45,976 nucleotides of DNA from Bacillus sp. FJAT-27245 (GCF_001273955.1 NZ_LIGI01000001.1:78585-124560); one strand, 5' to 3'; shown: positions 17,007 through 27,879, counted from the first letter of the stretch. Program-made: numbers and translations. Notes: generated by a model not told the origin, from the sequence alone.

Positions 17007-17033
17007 GGTGCCAGGCACCGTTTCCGCTATAAT
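17007..17033 (+). promoter_or_regulatory. candidate promoter with inverted repeat before the hssR-like gene
   Basis: A perfect TATAAT (17028-17033) is preceded by GGTGCC-A-GGCACC (17007-17019), a 6-bp inverted repeat located where a -35/spacer would be. No good -35 hexamer is seen, so expression may depend on an activator, or the repeat may be incidental. Confidence 0.4.
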
Positions 17034-17066
17034 GGAGAAAAATGCTACGTGAATGGGGCGTACACG

Positions 17067-17744
17067 ATGAGAAAGATACTGGTTGTTGATGACGATAAGC
17101 ATATTGTCGATTTGGTCGGAATCCATGTAACCCAGGCGGGCTATCAGGTGGTAAAGGCGAGAAACGGGGGCCAGGCACTGGAAATCCTTGAGGCGGATCT
17201 GCCCGACTTGGCGATTGTGGACGTCATGATGCCGGGGATGGATGGTTTCGAGTTGACGAAAAGAATTCGGGAAAACTGGGATCTGCCTGTGCTCTTGTTA
17301 ACCTCAAAGGGTGAGCTTGAAGATAAGGAGCAGGGCTTCCGGGCAGGCTCCGATGATTATATGGTGAAACCGTTTGAGCCGAAGGAATTGCTGTTCCGGA
17401 TTGCCGCGATTTTGCGTCGCTACGACAAGCCGGCAGATTCCATCCTGCAGGTAGGCTCCTTAACAATCAATCTTAAAAGCTTTGAAGTGACAGCGGGTAA
17501 GAGTACATTGATTATGCCTTTAAAGGAATTCGACCTTCTGACATTGCTTGCCTCCAAGCCGGGCCAGGTCTTCCAGCGCGCGACGATTATGGAGAAGATA
17601 TGGGGGTACGATTATGAGGGGGACGAGCAGACGCTGAACACGCACATTAAGCGAATTCGCGAGCGGATTGCAAAGATTGCCGGCGATGTTGAAATTGTAA
17701 CGGTACGAGGGGTAGGCTACAGGCTTGAGGTGCATGGTTCATGA
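17067..17744 (+). CDS. hssR: OmpR-family response regulator, HssR-like
   Basis: 225 residues. The receiver domain has the acidic pair DD in VVDDD (8-10), phosphoacceptor Asp52 (AIVDVMMPGMDG) and Lys101 (MVKPFEPKELLFRI); a winged-helix DNA-binding domain ends in VRGVGYRLEVHGS. The receiver resembles staphylococcal and Bacillus HssR, including the segment DKE-x-x-F-x-x-G-x-DDY. In those species HssR activates the haem exporter hrtAB. Its stop overlaps the kinase start by 4 bp (ATGA). The haem role is inferred from similarity plus a downstream HssR-box-like repeat. Confidence 0.75.
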   Translation: MRKILVVDDDKHIVDLVGIHVTQAGYQVVKARNGGQALEILEADLPDLAIVDVMMPGMDGFELTKRIRENWDLPVLLLTSKGELEDKEQGFRAGSDDYMVKPFEPKELLFRIAAILRRYDKPADSILQVGSLTINLKSFEVTAGKSTLIMPLKEFDLLTLLASKPGQVFQRATIMEKIWGYDYEGDEQTLNTHIKRIRERIAKIAGDVEIVTVRGVGYRLEVHGS

Positions 17745-19114
17745 AATCCTTATATGGGAAATTTCTGCTAATGACCTTATTGATTATGGTTTTCAGCTCG
17801 ATTGTCGGATTCCTCGTGACAAATACGTATTACCACCGGGTCATGAAGGAACGGAATGATGCCAAAAACGTTCAGATTGCCGAAACAATTGTCGGCCATA
17901 TTAAGGATTCCCCGGAGATGGATTTAACAAATTACCTGGGGACGGTCGGCGATATTGGCTATCAGCTTTATGTCGTCGACGAAACCGGCTGGGAGTCCTT
18001 TTATGGAGGCGAATACCGGGCCAAAAACCTGTCCCCCTCATCTGTTGAACAAGTGCTGGGAGGGAACGTCTATCACGGCATGCGCAATTTTCCGCGAGAA
18101 ACGTTCATGACAGGCTTTTTCGCGAATGAATTGTCGAATACAATCGGCGTGCCCTTCACGTTTGAAAACAAGCGTTATGCCCTGTTCATGAGGCCGGATA
18201 TTAAACTTTTGTTCAGCGAAGTCCATACGATACTCGGAGGCCTCATTATCGTCACTGCCATCCTTAGCCTCCTGGCAATGCTTCTTGTCGCCAAGATGCT
18301 CATTGTTCCGATAACGCAACTCACCGCGGCAACAAAGCGGATTGCCAATGAAAAATACGATACGCAACTGAGCATTGAACGAAGGGATGAAATTGGCCAG
18401 CTTGCGGCCAGTTTTAACAAAATGGTTGGCCAGTTGCAGGAAAATGATAAAATACGGAAGGAATTCATCAGCAATGTGTCCCATGATTTTCAATCCCCAT
18501 TGCAGAATATTAAAGGCTATACCGGTCTCCTTAAATCTTCTGGCCTTACGGATGAGGAGCGGGCGAATTATACAGAAATCATTGAATCCGAAACGAACCG
18601 ATTGTCCAAGCTGACCCGCCAGCTCCTATTGCTGACATCCCTCGACCAATCGTCCAGGCTTGTAAAATTCAATGAATTTCGCCTTGATGAGCAATTAAAG
18701 GCCTGTATAAACAAATATCGCTGGTGGCTGGATGAGGAAAATCTGGACCTGTCCATGACAATGGAGCCGCTTGTATACCGAGGGGATGAATCACTGCTTG
18801 AGAATGTATGGGACAACCTTCTATCCAATGCGATTAAGTACAATAAACCAAATGGGGAAATCGCTATCGGGCTCACACGGAAAGGCGAAGATATCCAGGT
18901 TACGGTGAAGGATACGGGGATTGGCGTAACGGAAGCCGAACGGGAAAAGCTGTTTGATCGTTTTTACCGGGCTGATGCATCACGGTCAGAGGAAGGGACA
19001 GGGCTGGGCTTAGCAATCGTAAAACAAATCATCGAGCTGCATAAAGGGGAAATCCACGTTGCAAGCTCTTCTGATGAAGGCACCACATTTACAATCAAGC
19101 TTCCGAATTTGTAA
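17741..19114 (+). CDS. hssS: sensor histidine kinase, HssS-like
   Basis: 457-residue membrane kinase: TM1 (about 9-28), extracytoplasmic sensor (30-160), TM2 (162-184), HAMP (~185-235), dimerisation domain with phospho-acceptor His248 in NVSHDFQSPL, and ATPase domain with NLLSNAIKYN, DTGIGV and GTGLGL. The sensor shares HssS traits: NTYYH after TM1, YHG, TGFF, NTIGV and FMRPDI-x4-FSE just before TM2. HssS senses haem accumulation in the membrane. Four-bp overlap with hssR indicates one transcript. A distinct HssS-like ligand cannot be excluded. Confidence 0.75.
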   Translation: MKSLYGKFLLMTLLIMVFSSIVGFLVTNTYYHRVMKERNDAKNVQIAETIVGHIKDSPEMDLTNYLGTVGDIGYQLYVVDETGWESFYGGEYRAKNLSPSSVEQVLGGNVYHGMRNFPRETFMTGFFANELSNTIGVPFTFENKRYALFMRPDIKLLFSEVHTILGGLIIVTAILSLLAMLLVAKMLIVPITQLTAATKRIANEKYDTQLSIERRDEIGQLAASFNKMVGQLQENDKIRKEFISNVSHDFQSPLQNIKGYTGLLKSSGLTDEERANYTEIIESETNRLSKLTRQLLLLTSLDQSSRLVKFNEFRLDEQLKACINKYRWWLDEENLDLSMTMEPLVYRGDESLLENVWDNLLSNAIKYNKPNGEIAIGLTRKGEDIQVTVKDTGIGVTEAEREKLFDRFYRADASRSEEGTGLGLAIVKQIIELHKGEIHVASSSDEGTTFTIKLPNL

Positions 19115-19120
19115 CTCTAA

Positions 19121-19140
19121 GTTCATATAAAGTTCATGTT
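19121..19140 (+). promoter_or_regulatory. HssR-box-like direct repeat
   Basis: GTTCATATA, a 2-bp spacer and GTTCATGTT lie 48 bp upstream of the 4-TM gene. The HssR site described for S. aureus hrtAB is GTTCATATT-N2-GTTCATATT; this matches 16 of 18 specified bases in the same spacing. Possible -10 elements TACTAT/TATTAT follow at 19148-19156. Strong circumstantial support that the downstream genes are the HssR targets. Confidence 0.7.
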
Positions 19141-19187
19141 GACCAGTTACTATTATCACCGTAGAAACAAAATCTATGGAGGTTGAC

Positions 19188-19589
19188 ATGATGGAAGCAA
19201 AATGGAGTATACGTTTCATTCGGCTCGCGGCTATTTTTGGCCTGATCGGGGCGATAATGGGGTCACATATGGCGGGCTCGGGCAGCTACCAGCTTCGCCC
19301 AATCCACGCCCATATATTGGTGGTGGGCTGGCTTTCTGTTTTTGCCTGGGGAATTTTTTACCGTGTCTATAAAATTAAATCTTCAAAATTGGTATCCCTT
19401 CATGGCTGGACGGCGGCGATTGGTTCGATTGGACTAACTGTGGGGATGTGGCTGAATGCGCTCAGGCCTTTCGATGTAAACGAGACGGCAGCGGTCATCT
19501 TTTATATTGCTGGCGGAGTAACTTTATTGATTAGCTTTGCCGTATTCATCATCACCACATTTATGATCGATACAAAAGAAGGCTATTAA
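19188..19589 (+). CDS. small 4-TM membrane protein with conserved histidines (haem-copper oxidase subunit I-like)
   Basis: 133 residues, four predicted TM helices. Histidines cluster at membrane positions: His27, His40-x-His42 (PIHAHILVVGWLSVFAWG) and His72 (LHGW). The HAHxxxxGW pattern recalls short proteins related to haem-copper oxidase subunit I, so haem or copper binding is plausible but unproven. ATG at 19188 has GGAGG 5 bp upstream; a second ATG follows immediately at 19191. It lies directly under the HssR-like box and 4 bp before the MMPL gene, apparently one operon. Confidence 0.65.
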   Translation: MMEAKWSIRFIRLAAIFGLIGAIMGSHMAGSGSYQLRPIHAHILVVGWLSVFAWGIFYRVYKIKSSKLVSLHGWTAAIGSIGLTVGMWLNALRPFDVNETAAVIFYIAGGVTLLISFAVFIITTFMIDTKEGY

Positions 19590-19593
19590 CTTG

Positions 19594-21711
19594 ATGAAAC
19601 TCTTTAGTGAGAAAAAAAGATGGTTCATCATTCTGTTCTGCTGGCTCATTGCAGCGGGGGTACTAGCAGGAATTGCCCCGGCAGCAAAAGAGCAGACCTC
19701 GCCAAGTAAAAACTTTGGCTTGCCCGAATCAGCTGAGTCGGTCAAGGCCGAAAAGGCTTTAAAGGAATATTTCCCCGCGTCCGAAGGGATTCCGTTGTTT
19801 ATAGTAGTCTACGATATTAACGGCTTAAAGGAAAACCACGTTGAACAGGCAATTGCCAATATTGAGAAGGCCGTTAAAGACGCTCAGGAAGATCTCGTGG
19901 TTGTCCCATTATCCCTGATGCCCAAGCAGGCACGGGCATCCTTCTTTTCCAAAGACCAGACAACATTCTTCATTCCAGTATTGTTGCCTGTCGGAATGGA
20001 GAACAAACAAATCAAGGCGACGATGGATGGGCTGAAAAAAGAGGCCGCAAAGGACATGCCGTCCAATCTAAGAACATACTTCACCGGTCCGGCGGGAATC
20101 ATGGCCGATACGTATGAAATGTTTTCGAAGGCGGACGTTGTTTTGATATTGGCCACCGTAGGCCTGATTTTTATTATCCTGATTTTGATTTACCGTTCGC
20201 CGTTGTTGGCGCTAATCCCGTTGATTGGAGCGGGAATATCCTATTCAGTCGTTGACCGGCTGCTCGGGCTGATGGGCAAATATGGCTCGTTCCCAATTGA
20301 TAGCCAGTCTCTGTCCATCATGATGATCCTGCTGTTTGCGGTGATTACCGACTACTCGCTTCTATTGTTTGCCCGTTTCCGCGAAGAACTTGAAAAAGGG
20401 CTGCCAGTGAACGAGGCGATGAAAATTGCAACGAACATGGTGAAAGAGCCGATTGTATTCAGCGGCGGTACCGTATTCCTGAGCATGCTGACATTGTTCT
20501 TTGCAGTTTATGAAGCGTATCGGGGATTCGCACCGGTCTTTGCCGTCGCGGTCGCCATGATGCTGCTTGCCGGATTAACCTTGATGCCGGCGCTGTTCGC
20601 GATTGCGGGAGAAAAGTCATTCTGGCCGTCAAATCCGCGCAAGCGTGCAGTGAAATTGGCAAGGAAGAGAAATTTTTGGCATAAGCTTGGCAGGTTTGTA
20701 ACGGATAAACCATGGTTATCGCTCATACCGATCGTAATCATTCTTATCTTTTTTGCATTCATGCTTAGGCATGTCAATTACTCATTCAATCTTTTGGATT
20801 CGTTCCCAAAGGACATGTCATCCGTCCAGGGGTACAATAGGCTTAATGAAGCCTTCTCGGCAGGGGAAATTGCGCCGACTACAGTAATTGTTCAGGCAAA
20901 AAAAGACTTGTCGCCTGAGCAGGTTCAAGACCTTGCCACAAAGCTTGGAAGCCTGGATAGTGTCTCCAAAGCTGAGATACAGGGCCATCCATTCGCGGAA
21001 AACCATGAGAATGTGGCCAAAATCAATATGGTGCTGAAAGACAATCCCTATTCAGAAAAAGCATTTGACGTGATAGAAAAGCTTCGCAATAAATCTCCAA
21101 AACTCCTAAAGGAAAGTAAGATTGCAGATGCGAAGCTGTTGTTTGCCGGGGAAACGGCGCAAAATACAGATATTCGGAATGCAAGCCATGGCGATGAAGT
21201 GCGGATACTCATTTTGATGACTGTATTGATTATGGCCATGCTCGGCATCCAAACCCGCTCGCTGCTTGCCCCGGTCTATATGATGGCAACCATTCTGCTT
21301 TCCTTTGGCGCCGCGCTGGGATTCAGTGTATTCATTTTTCAGGACATGCTTGGTTTTACAGGCATTAGTTATCGGATACCGTTGTATACGTTTGTTTTCC
21401 TTGTGGCGCTCGGGGTTGACTACTCGATCATGCTCATTTCCCGTATCCGGGAAGAGAAAAAGCATTTGCCCATTAAGGAGGCGGTCATGGAGGGAGTTGG
21501 CAAAACAGGCGGTGTCATTTCATCCGCGGGGCTCATCCTTGCTGCTACATTCGCGGTACTCATCACCCAGCCGGTCCTGGAACTGCGAATCTTTGGCTTC
21601 GCTGTTGCAATAGGGGTGCTCTTTGATACGTTCATTGTCCGCCCGATAGCGATTCCGGCACTAATCGCCATTCTTGGAAAATACAGTTTCTGGCCTAAAA
21701 AAGTAATTTAA
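19594..21711 (+). CDS. MMPL-family (RND superfamily) transporter
   Basis: 705-residue inner-membrane exporter with the duplicated RND layout: TM1, an outside loop, five TMs, then the pattern repeats. The paired Asp-Tyr proton-relay motifs of MMPL proteins are present at D253-Y254 (TDYSLLLFARFREE) and D609-Y610 (GVDYSIMLISRIREE). The relative in B. subtilis is YdfJ. A TTG at 19591 is an alternative start with better spacing to AGAAGG. Position behind an HssRS-like system and box suggests export of haem or another HssS-linked toxic compound; MMPL proteins of mycobacteria have been tied to haem, but substrate here is inference. Confidence 0.88.
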   Translation: MKLFSEKKRWFIILFCWLIAAGVLAGIAPAAKEQTSPSKNFGLPESAESVKAEKALKEYFPASEGIPLFIVVYDINGLKENHVEQAIANIEKAVKDAQEDLVVVPLSLMPKQARASFFSKDQTTFFIPVLLPVGMENKQIKATMDGLKKEAAKDMPSNLRTYFTGPAGIMADTYEMFSKADVVLILATVGLIFIILILIYRSPLLALIPLIGAGISYSVVDRLLGLMGKYGSFPIDSQSLSIMMILLFAVITDYSLLLFARFREELEKGLPVNEAMKIATNMVKEPIVFSGGTVFLSMLTLFFAVYEAYRGFAPVFAVAVAMMLLAGLTLMPALFAIAGEKSFWPSNPRKRAVKLARKRNFWHKLGRFVTDKPWLSLIPIVIILIFFAFMLRHVNYSFNLLDSFPKDMSSVQGYNRLNEAFSAGEIAPTTVIVQAKKDLSPEQVQDLATKLGSLDSVSKAEIQGHPFAENHENVAKINMVLKDNPYSEKAFDVIEKLRNKSPKLLKESKIADAKLLFAGETAQNTDIRNASHGDEVRILILMTVLIMAMLGIQTRSLLAPVYMMATILLSFGAALGFSVFIFQDMLGFTGISYRIPLYTFVFLVALGVDYSIMLISRIREEKKHLPIKEAVMEGVGKTGGVISSAGLILAATFAVLITQPVLELRIFGFAVAIGVLFDTFIVRPIAIPALIAILGKYSFWPKKVI

Positions 21712-21750
21712 TAGTAAAAGGCATCGGATAATCCGATGCCTTTTACTATT
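21712..21750 (+). terminator. terminator after the MMPL gene
   Basis: A perfect 17-bp inverted repeat TAGTAAAAGGCATCGGA/TCCGATGCCTTTTACTA with a 3-nt loop, carrying TTTTACTATT at its 3' end. Confidence 0.88.
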
Positions 21751-22676
<926 letters not shown>

Positions 22677-22722
22677 AGATTGGCCAAAATGTAAACGCGC
22701 ATGGAAAAGGAGGATAGCAGAA

Positions 22723-23112
22723 ATGAGTAATCAAGCTGTTAAAAATGACTATATCGTGCCAGGTGAATACCGACTGGCGGAAGATGCCATTGAAATTAAT
22801 GCTGGCCGCAAGAAAACAACGATTCGTGTTTCGAATACCGGAGATCGTCCGATTCAGGTAGGGTCGCACATTCACTTTTTCGAAGTGAACCGTGAGCTCT
22901 CATTTGACCGCAAGGAAACAATCGGCAAGAGGCTGAATATTCCTGCCGGCACGGCGGTTCGATTTGAACCAGGCGAAGAGATGGAAGTTGAATTAACGGA
23001 ACTCGGCGGCAACCGTTGTGTTTACGGGATTGCGGATTTAACAAACGGTTCCGTTGACATGAAGGAAGAGAGTTTAAGGAAAGCAAAGGAATTAGGTTAT
23101 AAAGGAGTGTGA
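22723..23112 (+). CDS. ureB: urease subunit beta
   Basis: Second structural subunit, 129 residues. The conserved beta core [20 protein letters not shown] and [15 protein letters not shown] is clear; the C terminus extends ~20 residues ([20 protein letters not shown]) past the shortest homologues, as in other Gram-positive UreB. AAGGAGG precedes ATG. Ends 7 bp before ureC. Confidence 0.97.
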   Translation: MSNQAVKNDYIVPGEYRLAEDAIEINAGRKKTTIRVSNTGDRPIQVGSHIHFFEVNRELSFDRKETIGKRLNIPAGTAVRFEPGEEMEVELTELGGNRCVYGIADLTNGSVDMKEESLRKAKELGYKGV

Positions 23113-23119
23113 GTGACAG

Positions 23120-24832
23120 ATGAAATACAATAGACAGCAGTACGCGGACAATTATGGTCCAACTGTTGGGGATAAGGTTCGCCTCGCTGATACGGACCTA
23201 TGGGTAGAAGTAGAGAAGGATTACACTACCTATGGAGAAGAAGTGAAGTTCGGCGGCGGTAAAGTATTGCGTGAAGGTATGGGGCAAAACGGCACATACA
23301 CACGTGATGAAAATGTCCTCGACCTTCTCATTACCAATGCGCTTATTCTTGATTACACTGGGATTTACAAGGCGGATATCGGTGTAAAAGACGGTTATAT
23401 TGTCGGTATCGGCAAAGGTGGCAATCCGGACATTATGGACGGTGTTACCCCGAATATGATCGCCGGCGCGGCTACGGAAACGATTGCTGGCGAAGGCAAA
23501 ATTGTTACAGCCGGAGCGATTGATACACATGTGCACTTTATTAATCCGGATCAATTTGCTGTGGCGCTGGCCAATGGGACGACGACCTTGTTCGGCGGTG
23601 GAACAGGCCCGGCGGAAGGTTCCAAAGCAACGACGATTACACCGGGACCGTGGAATATCGAAATGATGTTAAAGGCGGCGGAAGACTTTCCGGTAAACGT
23701 CGGTATTTTAGGAAAAGGCCACGCTTCATCCCTTGCGCCACTCATGGAGCAAATTGACGCGGGTGCGGTTGGTTTGAAAATCCATGAAGACTGGGGAGCG
23801 ACTCCAACGTCGATTGACCGCAGCTTGAGAGCAGCCGATGAGGCCGACGTGCAAGTTGCCATCCATTCGGACACATTGAATGAAGCTGGATTTCTCGAAG
23901 ATACGCTCCGTGCCATTGACGGGCGCGTCATTCACTCATTCCACGTAGAAGGTGCGGGCGGCGGACATGCCCCGGATATTATGAAAATGGCCGGGCATCC
24001 GAATGTACTGCCTTCCTCAACGAATCCGACGAGGCCTTTTACAGTTAATACAATCGACGAACACCTTGATATGCTCATGGTTTGCCACCATTTGAGCCAC
24101 AATGTGCCGGAAGATGTTGCGTTTGCTGATTCAAGGATCCGCCCGGAAACGATCGCGGCTGAAGATGTTTTGCATGACATGGGAGTAATCAGCATCATGT
24201 CATCCGATGCGCTTGCGATGGGACGAGCTGGGGAGATGGTCCTGAGAACATGGCAAACCGCAGACAAAATGAAAAAGCAACGAGGCGCTTTGCCTGGAGA
24301 AAAAATTGGGTCCGATAATATGCGAGCCAAACGGTATGTAGCGAAGTATACGATCAATCCTGCGATTGCACAGGGAATCTCCCATGAAATCGGTTCGATT
24401 GAAGTCGGTAAATTTGCTGACCTTGTTCTTTGGGATCCGAAGTTCTTTGGCGTAAAAGCGGAGACGGTTGTCAAAGGCGGCTTCATTGCCTACGCACAGC
24501 TTGGTGACCCTGGCGCTTCCATTCCGACTCCACAGCCGGTTATGTTCCGCCAAATGTTTGCTCCGTACGGTGGTGCGAAATACGCGGCCAACATTACGTT
24601 CATGTCGCAGAGTTCAATTCAGCTCGGAGTACCGGAAAAGCTCGGTTTGAAACGGCGCATAGGCATGGTTAAAAATTGCCGGAACATTGGCAAGAAGGAT
24701 ATGAAGTGGAATGACGCGACGCCGGATATCGACATTAACCCGGAAACATATGAAGTAAGGGTGGATGGAGAACTTATCACATGTGAACCGTTTGAAAAAG
24801 TCGCCATGGCCCAAAGGTATTTCCTGTTCTAA
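23120..24832 (+). CDS. ureC: urease subunit alpha
   Basis: Catalytic subunit, 570 residues. All nickel ligands and active-site residues are in place, offset by +3 from Klebsiella numbering: His137, His139, carbamylated Lys220 (GLKIHEDWG), His249, His275 and Asp363; the mobile flap [11 protein letters not shown] carries Cys322 and His323/324. Nothing suggests inactivity. ATG at 23120 with AAAGGAG 12 bp upstream. Confidence 0.98.
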   Translation: MKYNRQQYADNYGPTVGDKVRLADTDLWVEVEKDYTTYGEEVKFGGGKVLREGMGQNGTYTRDENVLDLLITNALILDYTGIYKADIGVKDGYIVGIGKGGNPDIMDGVTPNMIAGAATETIAGEGKIVTAGAIDTHVHFINPDQFAVALANGTTTLFGGGTGPAEGSKATTITPGPWNIEMMLKAAEDFPVNVGILGKGHASSLAPLMEQIDAGAVGLKIHEDWGATPTSIDRSLRAADEADVQVAIHSDTLNEAGFLEDTLRAIDGRVIHSFHVEGAGGGHAPDIMKMAGHPNVLPSSTNPTRPFTVNTIDEHLDMLMVCHHLSHNVPEDVAFADSRIRPETIAAEDVLHDMGVISIMSSDALAMGRAGEMVLRTWQTADKMKKQRGALPGEKIGSDNMRAKRYVAKYTINPAIAQGISHEIGSIEVGKFADLVLWDPKFFGVKAETVVKGGFIAYAQLGDPGASIPTPQPVMFRQMFAPYGGAKYAANITFMSQSSIQLGVPEKLGLKRRIGMVKNCRNIGKKDMKWNDATPDIDINPETYEVRVDGELITCEPFEKVAMAQRYFLF

Positions 24833-24907
24833 AAGAAAATTCGTTCAGATTCAATGTGAAGGGCCTTCTGTAGGCAGTATGGTAAAAATACGAAGGAGGT
24901 TAAGACC

Positions 24908-25351
24908 TTGGTTATTACGAAAATAGCGGGGAACCTCAACGATTGTAGTTCATTAGACAAAAACATTGACTGGCTTGAGTTGGAATGGGAAGAGTTGAAC
25001 AAGAGAATTTTCCGCAAACAAACAGTAAACGGTACGGATATTGCCGTTTCGCTTGAAAACAGCGGGACTCTTCGCTTTGGTGACGTATTGTATGAAGATG
25101 AAAATACGCTCGTTGCCATTCGGACCAAGTTGGAAAAGGCATTAGTCATCAAACCAAAGACAATGCGGGAAATGGGAAAAGTGGCATTTGAAATCGGAAA
25201 CCGCCATACCCCATGCATTATTGAAGATAATGAAATTCTCGTCCGGTACGACCATACGCTTGAGAAATTGCTGGATGAAGTGGGGGTTATCTATGAACAA
25301 TCAGAGAGAAGGTTCAAAGAGCCGTTCAAATATAAGGGCCATCAACACTGA
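24908..25351 (+). CDS. ureE: urease accessory protein UreE (nickel metallochaperone)
   Basis: 147 residues; carries nickel to the UreDFG complex. The central conserved His is in EIGNRHTPC, and the C terminus is a short HQH tail rather than the His-rich tail of Klebsiella UreE. TTG start with AAGGAGGT 7 bp upstream. Its 3' end overlaps ureF by 59 bp. Confidence 0.94.
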   Translation: MVITKIAGNLNDCSSLDKNIDWLELEWEELNKRIFRKQTVNGTDIAVSLENSGTLRFGDVLYEDENTLVAIRTKLEKALVIKPKTMREMGKVAFEIGNRHTPCIIEDNEILVRYDHTLEKLLDEVGVIYEQSERRFKEPFKYKGHQH

Positions 25352-26033
25352 TCCGTGGTTCCTGCATCTCCTTCAAATCCATGACTCGGCGTTCCCGACT
25401 GGAAGTTTCGCACATTCCTTTGGGATGGAGACGTATATCCAGGAAAACTCCATTCGTAACAAGGAAGATTTGTCGGAGTTTTGCAATATGTATCTCCGCC
25501 ATAATCTTGCTTCCACGGATGCGATCATTGTTAAGGAAGCATATCACCTTGCCAGAAAACACGACAAACAGGGTCTCATCCGCCTTGAGAACATATGCCA
25601 CGGCATCAAGCTATCTCCAGAGACCAGGAAGGGAAGCGCGATGATGGGGCGGCAATTTTTACAGGCGGTATACCCGCTAAGCAGTGAAGAATTGCTTATG
25701 TTTTGGAGTGAAAAATTAAAAAGCAAGGAAATTAAGGGCCATTTTCCAGTCGTTTACGGCATATATACCGCGCTTTTGGGCGTGGATGTCAAGAAGGCGG
25801 TTGAAACATACCTTTATTCATCCATAACAGCGCTCGTTCAAAACGCTGTCCGTGCCGTTCCCCTTGGGCAGATGAGCGGGGTGCAAACGGTATTTTCCCT
25901 GTTGCCTGCCATTCAGGAAACAGCAAGGCACGTAATGGGCATGAACTTGGACGATCTTGACAACAATTCAATTGCCCTTGAAATTGCGTCAATGAAGCAC
26001 GAATTTCTTTATTCACGATTGTTTATTTCATGA
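25293..26033 (+). CDS. ureF: urease accessory protein UreF
   Basis: All-helical activation factor acting with UreD and UreG. 246 residues with the typical [20 protein letters not shown] near residue 30-45, and [17 protein letters not shown] and AVPLGQMSG later. ATG at 25293 is the first start giving the full domain, with GTGGGGG upstream; the ~20 residues before NTDPWFLH are extra and may be shorter in reality. Overlaps ureE by 59 bp. Confidence 0.93.
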   Translation: MNNQREGSKSRSNIRAINTDPWFLHLLQIHDSAFPTGSFAHSFGMETYIQENSIRNKEDLSEFCNMYLRHNLASTDAIIVKEAYHLARKHDKQGLIRLENICHGIKLSPETRKGSAMMGRQFLQAVYPLSSEELLMFWSEKLKSKEIKGHFPVVYGIYTALLGVDVKKAVETYLYSSITALVQNAVRAVPLGQMSGVQTVFSLLPAIQETARHVMGMNLDDLDNNSIALEIASMKHEFLYSRLFIS

Positions 26034-26444
26034 TTAGGAAGAAAACAAACACGTCTGCCTTTTTCAAGGCACGATTGTTCAAAAAGACCCGGACTTCGTA
26101 AAGAATGGTATCCCGAACGGTTCGGCGGGTCATTGGCTGTGGTGAAGGGCTTAAGTTTAACCCTTCACCGTTCAACAAACACGCCTTGTTTTCGAAGCTG
26201 CCCCGGAGCTGCTATCCTCCAGGTTCGAGCAACAGGGTGTATAGCCTGCGTGCAGGAAAATCCGCGCGCATATAGGAAAAAAATTCTTTTGCTTGTCCCC
26301 ACAAGAAAGAGAGAATTGTCCCAATCCAATTATACAGCAATATCCTATAAATTCCAAGTGATGTGCTTTTGTTTTTGTAGTTTTTTGGCATTTCCAGCGG
26401 AATTAAAAAGCCTAAATAGAATGATATACGAGGAGATAGTGAAA
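26034..26444. other. 410-bp gap inside the urease operon, hairpin-rich
   Basis: No credible gene. Seen: GACCCG...CGGGTC enclosing CCGAACGGTTCGG (about 26085-26131), a 9-bp perfect stem GGTGAAGGG/CCCTTCACC with an 11-nt loop (26141-26169), and CCCCGGAG/CTCCAGG-type pairing near 26200-26222. The ureG frame is open upstream from 26133 but the translation looks random and lacks a ribosome binding site. It may be a structured RNA, a mobile-element remnant or a processing site. Confidence 0.5.
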
Positions 26445-27077
26445 ATGAGAACAATACACCTTGGCATTGGCGGACCAGTCGGTTCCGGTAAAACAACACT
26501 TGTCAAAATACTTTCAGAAGCATTGAAAGATCAATACAACCTTGGCGTTATTACAAACGATATTTACACAAGGGAAGACGCCAATTATTTAATCAACGAG
26601 AAAGTACTAGAAGCAGACCGCATCATCGGTGTTGAAACGGGAGGCTGTCCACACACGGCGATTCGTGAGGATGCGTCAATGAATTTCGAAGCGATCGATG
26701 AATTGAAACAACGTTTTGAGAACCTTGACATCATCTTTGTGGAAAGCGGCGGCGACAATCTATCGGCAACATTCAGCCCTGAATTAGTCGATGCGTTTAT
26801 TTATGTGATTGATGTTGCACAAGGCGGCGACATTCCGAGAAAAGGTGGTCCGGGCGTTACCCGTTCAGACTTTCTCCTCGTAAATAAAACGGATCTTGCT
26901 CCATTCGTTGGCGTAGACCTTGACATCATGAAAAGTGACACGACTAAAGCAAGAGCGGGAAGGCCATTCACGTTTGCGGACATTAAGACGAAAAAAGGTC
27001 TCGATGAAGTAGTAGCGTGGATCAAAACTGATTTATTGCTGGAAGTGGTATCCGATGAGCCTGCAAAGTCCAATTAA
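26445..27077 (+). CDS. ureG: urease accessory protein UreG (GTPase)
   Basis: SIMIBI-class GTPase powering nickel insertion. 210 residues. Starts [19 protein letters not shown] with the P-loop GPVGSGKT; further motifs are [10 protein letters not shown], the metal-binding CPH in [22 protein letters not shown] and the [10 protein letters not shown] guanine motif. ATG at 26445 with GAGGAG upstream. Overlaps ureD by 23 bp. Confidence 0.97.
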   Translation: MRTIHLGIGGPVGSGKTTLVKILSEALKDQYNLGVITNDIYTREDANYLINEKVLEADRIIGVETGGCPHTAIREDASMNFEAIDELKQRFENLDIIFVESGGDNLSATFSPELVDAFIYVIDVAQGGDIPRKGGPGVTRSDFLLVNKTDLAPFVGVDLDIMKSDTTKARAGRPFTFADIKTKKGLDEVVAWIKTDLLLEVVSDEPAKSN

Positions 27078-27879
27078 GCGGCTGAATCATAATGGTTGCT
27101 TGTCATTGAAATTTGCAAATCGCGGGGGTAAGACGATCATAGCCGATTGTTACCAGCTTCCCCCGCTTAGGGCTAGCCGGGCCTTGTATTTAAATCATGC
27201 CAATCCGTCCGAGGCAACGGTATATATGGTGGAAACATCAGGCGGCCTTGTGGCCGGGGACCAAAATAGCTTTCAAATCGATGTCAAAGAAGGGGCAAAT
27301 GTCTGTCTTATTCCGCAATCCGCAACAAAAATCTATCCTTCCTATAACGGTATGTGGAGTTCGCAAAACATTGACGTGTCCATTGGTTCAAAAGGAAGCC
27401 TGGCATGGAAAACAGAAGCCGCCATTCCATTTGAAAGCGCGAAATTTCGCGGGCAAACTGTCATAAACATGGCTCAGGATGCCACGCTTCTTTGGGGGGA
27501 GATTCTCTCTCCTGGCCGTGACAAACGGGGCGAAAAGTTTCACTACAGTGATGTGAAAACGAATTTTCAAGTTTGGATGGAAGAAGAATGCTTGATTTAT
27601 GACTCCTTGCTATTTTCACCTGACCAAATGAGCCTCGGCCAAATGGGCTTGCTTGAAGATCATCTATATGTCGGATCACTGTGGTTTGTTGCCCCTACGC
27701 TGAAGGAGATGGACATCCGGAAATTGAATGAAAAACTTCAGCGGTTCGAACATATGAAAGTGGGCGCCGCGCTGCTTGAGGGGAAAGCCGTGAATATCAG
27801 ATGGCTTGCCTTGGACTTGGTGTTGTTGAAACGGGAAATGAACAACACATGGGACGAGTTGGCACGCTACATGGCATAA
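27055..27879 (+). CDS. ureD: urease accessory protein UreD (UreH)
   Basis: Scaffold of the urease activation complex. 274 residues, with the characteristic [28 protein letters not shown] and [16 protein letters not shown] segments. ATG at 27055 sits within the ureG 3' end, implying translational coupling. Last urease gene proper; the transporter genes follow. Confidence 0.94.
   Translation: MSLQSPIKRLNHNGCLSLKFANRGGKTIIADCYQLPPLRASRALYLNHANPSEATVYMVETSGGLVAGDQNSFQIDVKEGANVCLIPQSATKIYPSYNGMWSSQNIDVSIGSKGSLAWKTEAAIPFESAKFRGQTVINMAQDATLLWGEILSPGRDKRGEKFHYSDVKTNFQVWMEEECLIYDSLLFSPDQMSLGQMGLLEDHLYVGSLWFVAPTLKEMDIRKLNEKLQRFEHMKVGAALLEGKAVNIRWLALDLVLLKREMNNTWDELARYMA

Noticed and set aside
23551-24486. 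Long minus-strand frames opposite ureC
   Set aside because: Shadows of the ureC codon pattern, without ribosome binding sites or recognisable domains.
26133-26444. In-frame upstream extension of ureG by about 100 codons
   Set aside because: Translation lacks domain character and a ribosome binding site; the UreG family start [18 protein letters not shown] with GAGGAG upstream is clear at 26445.
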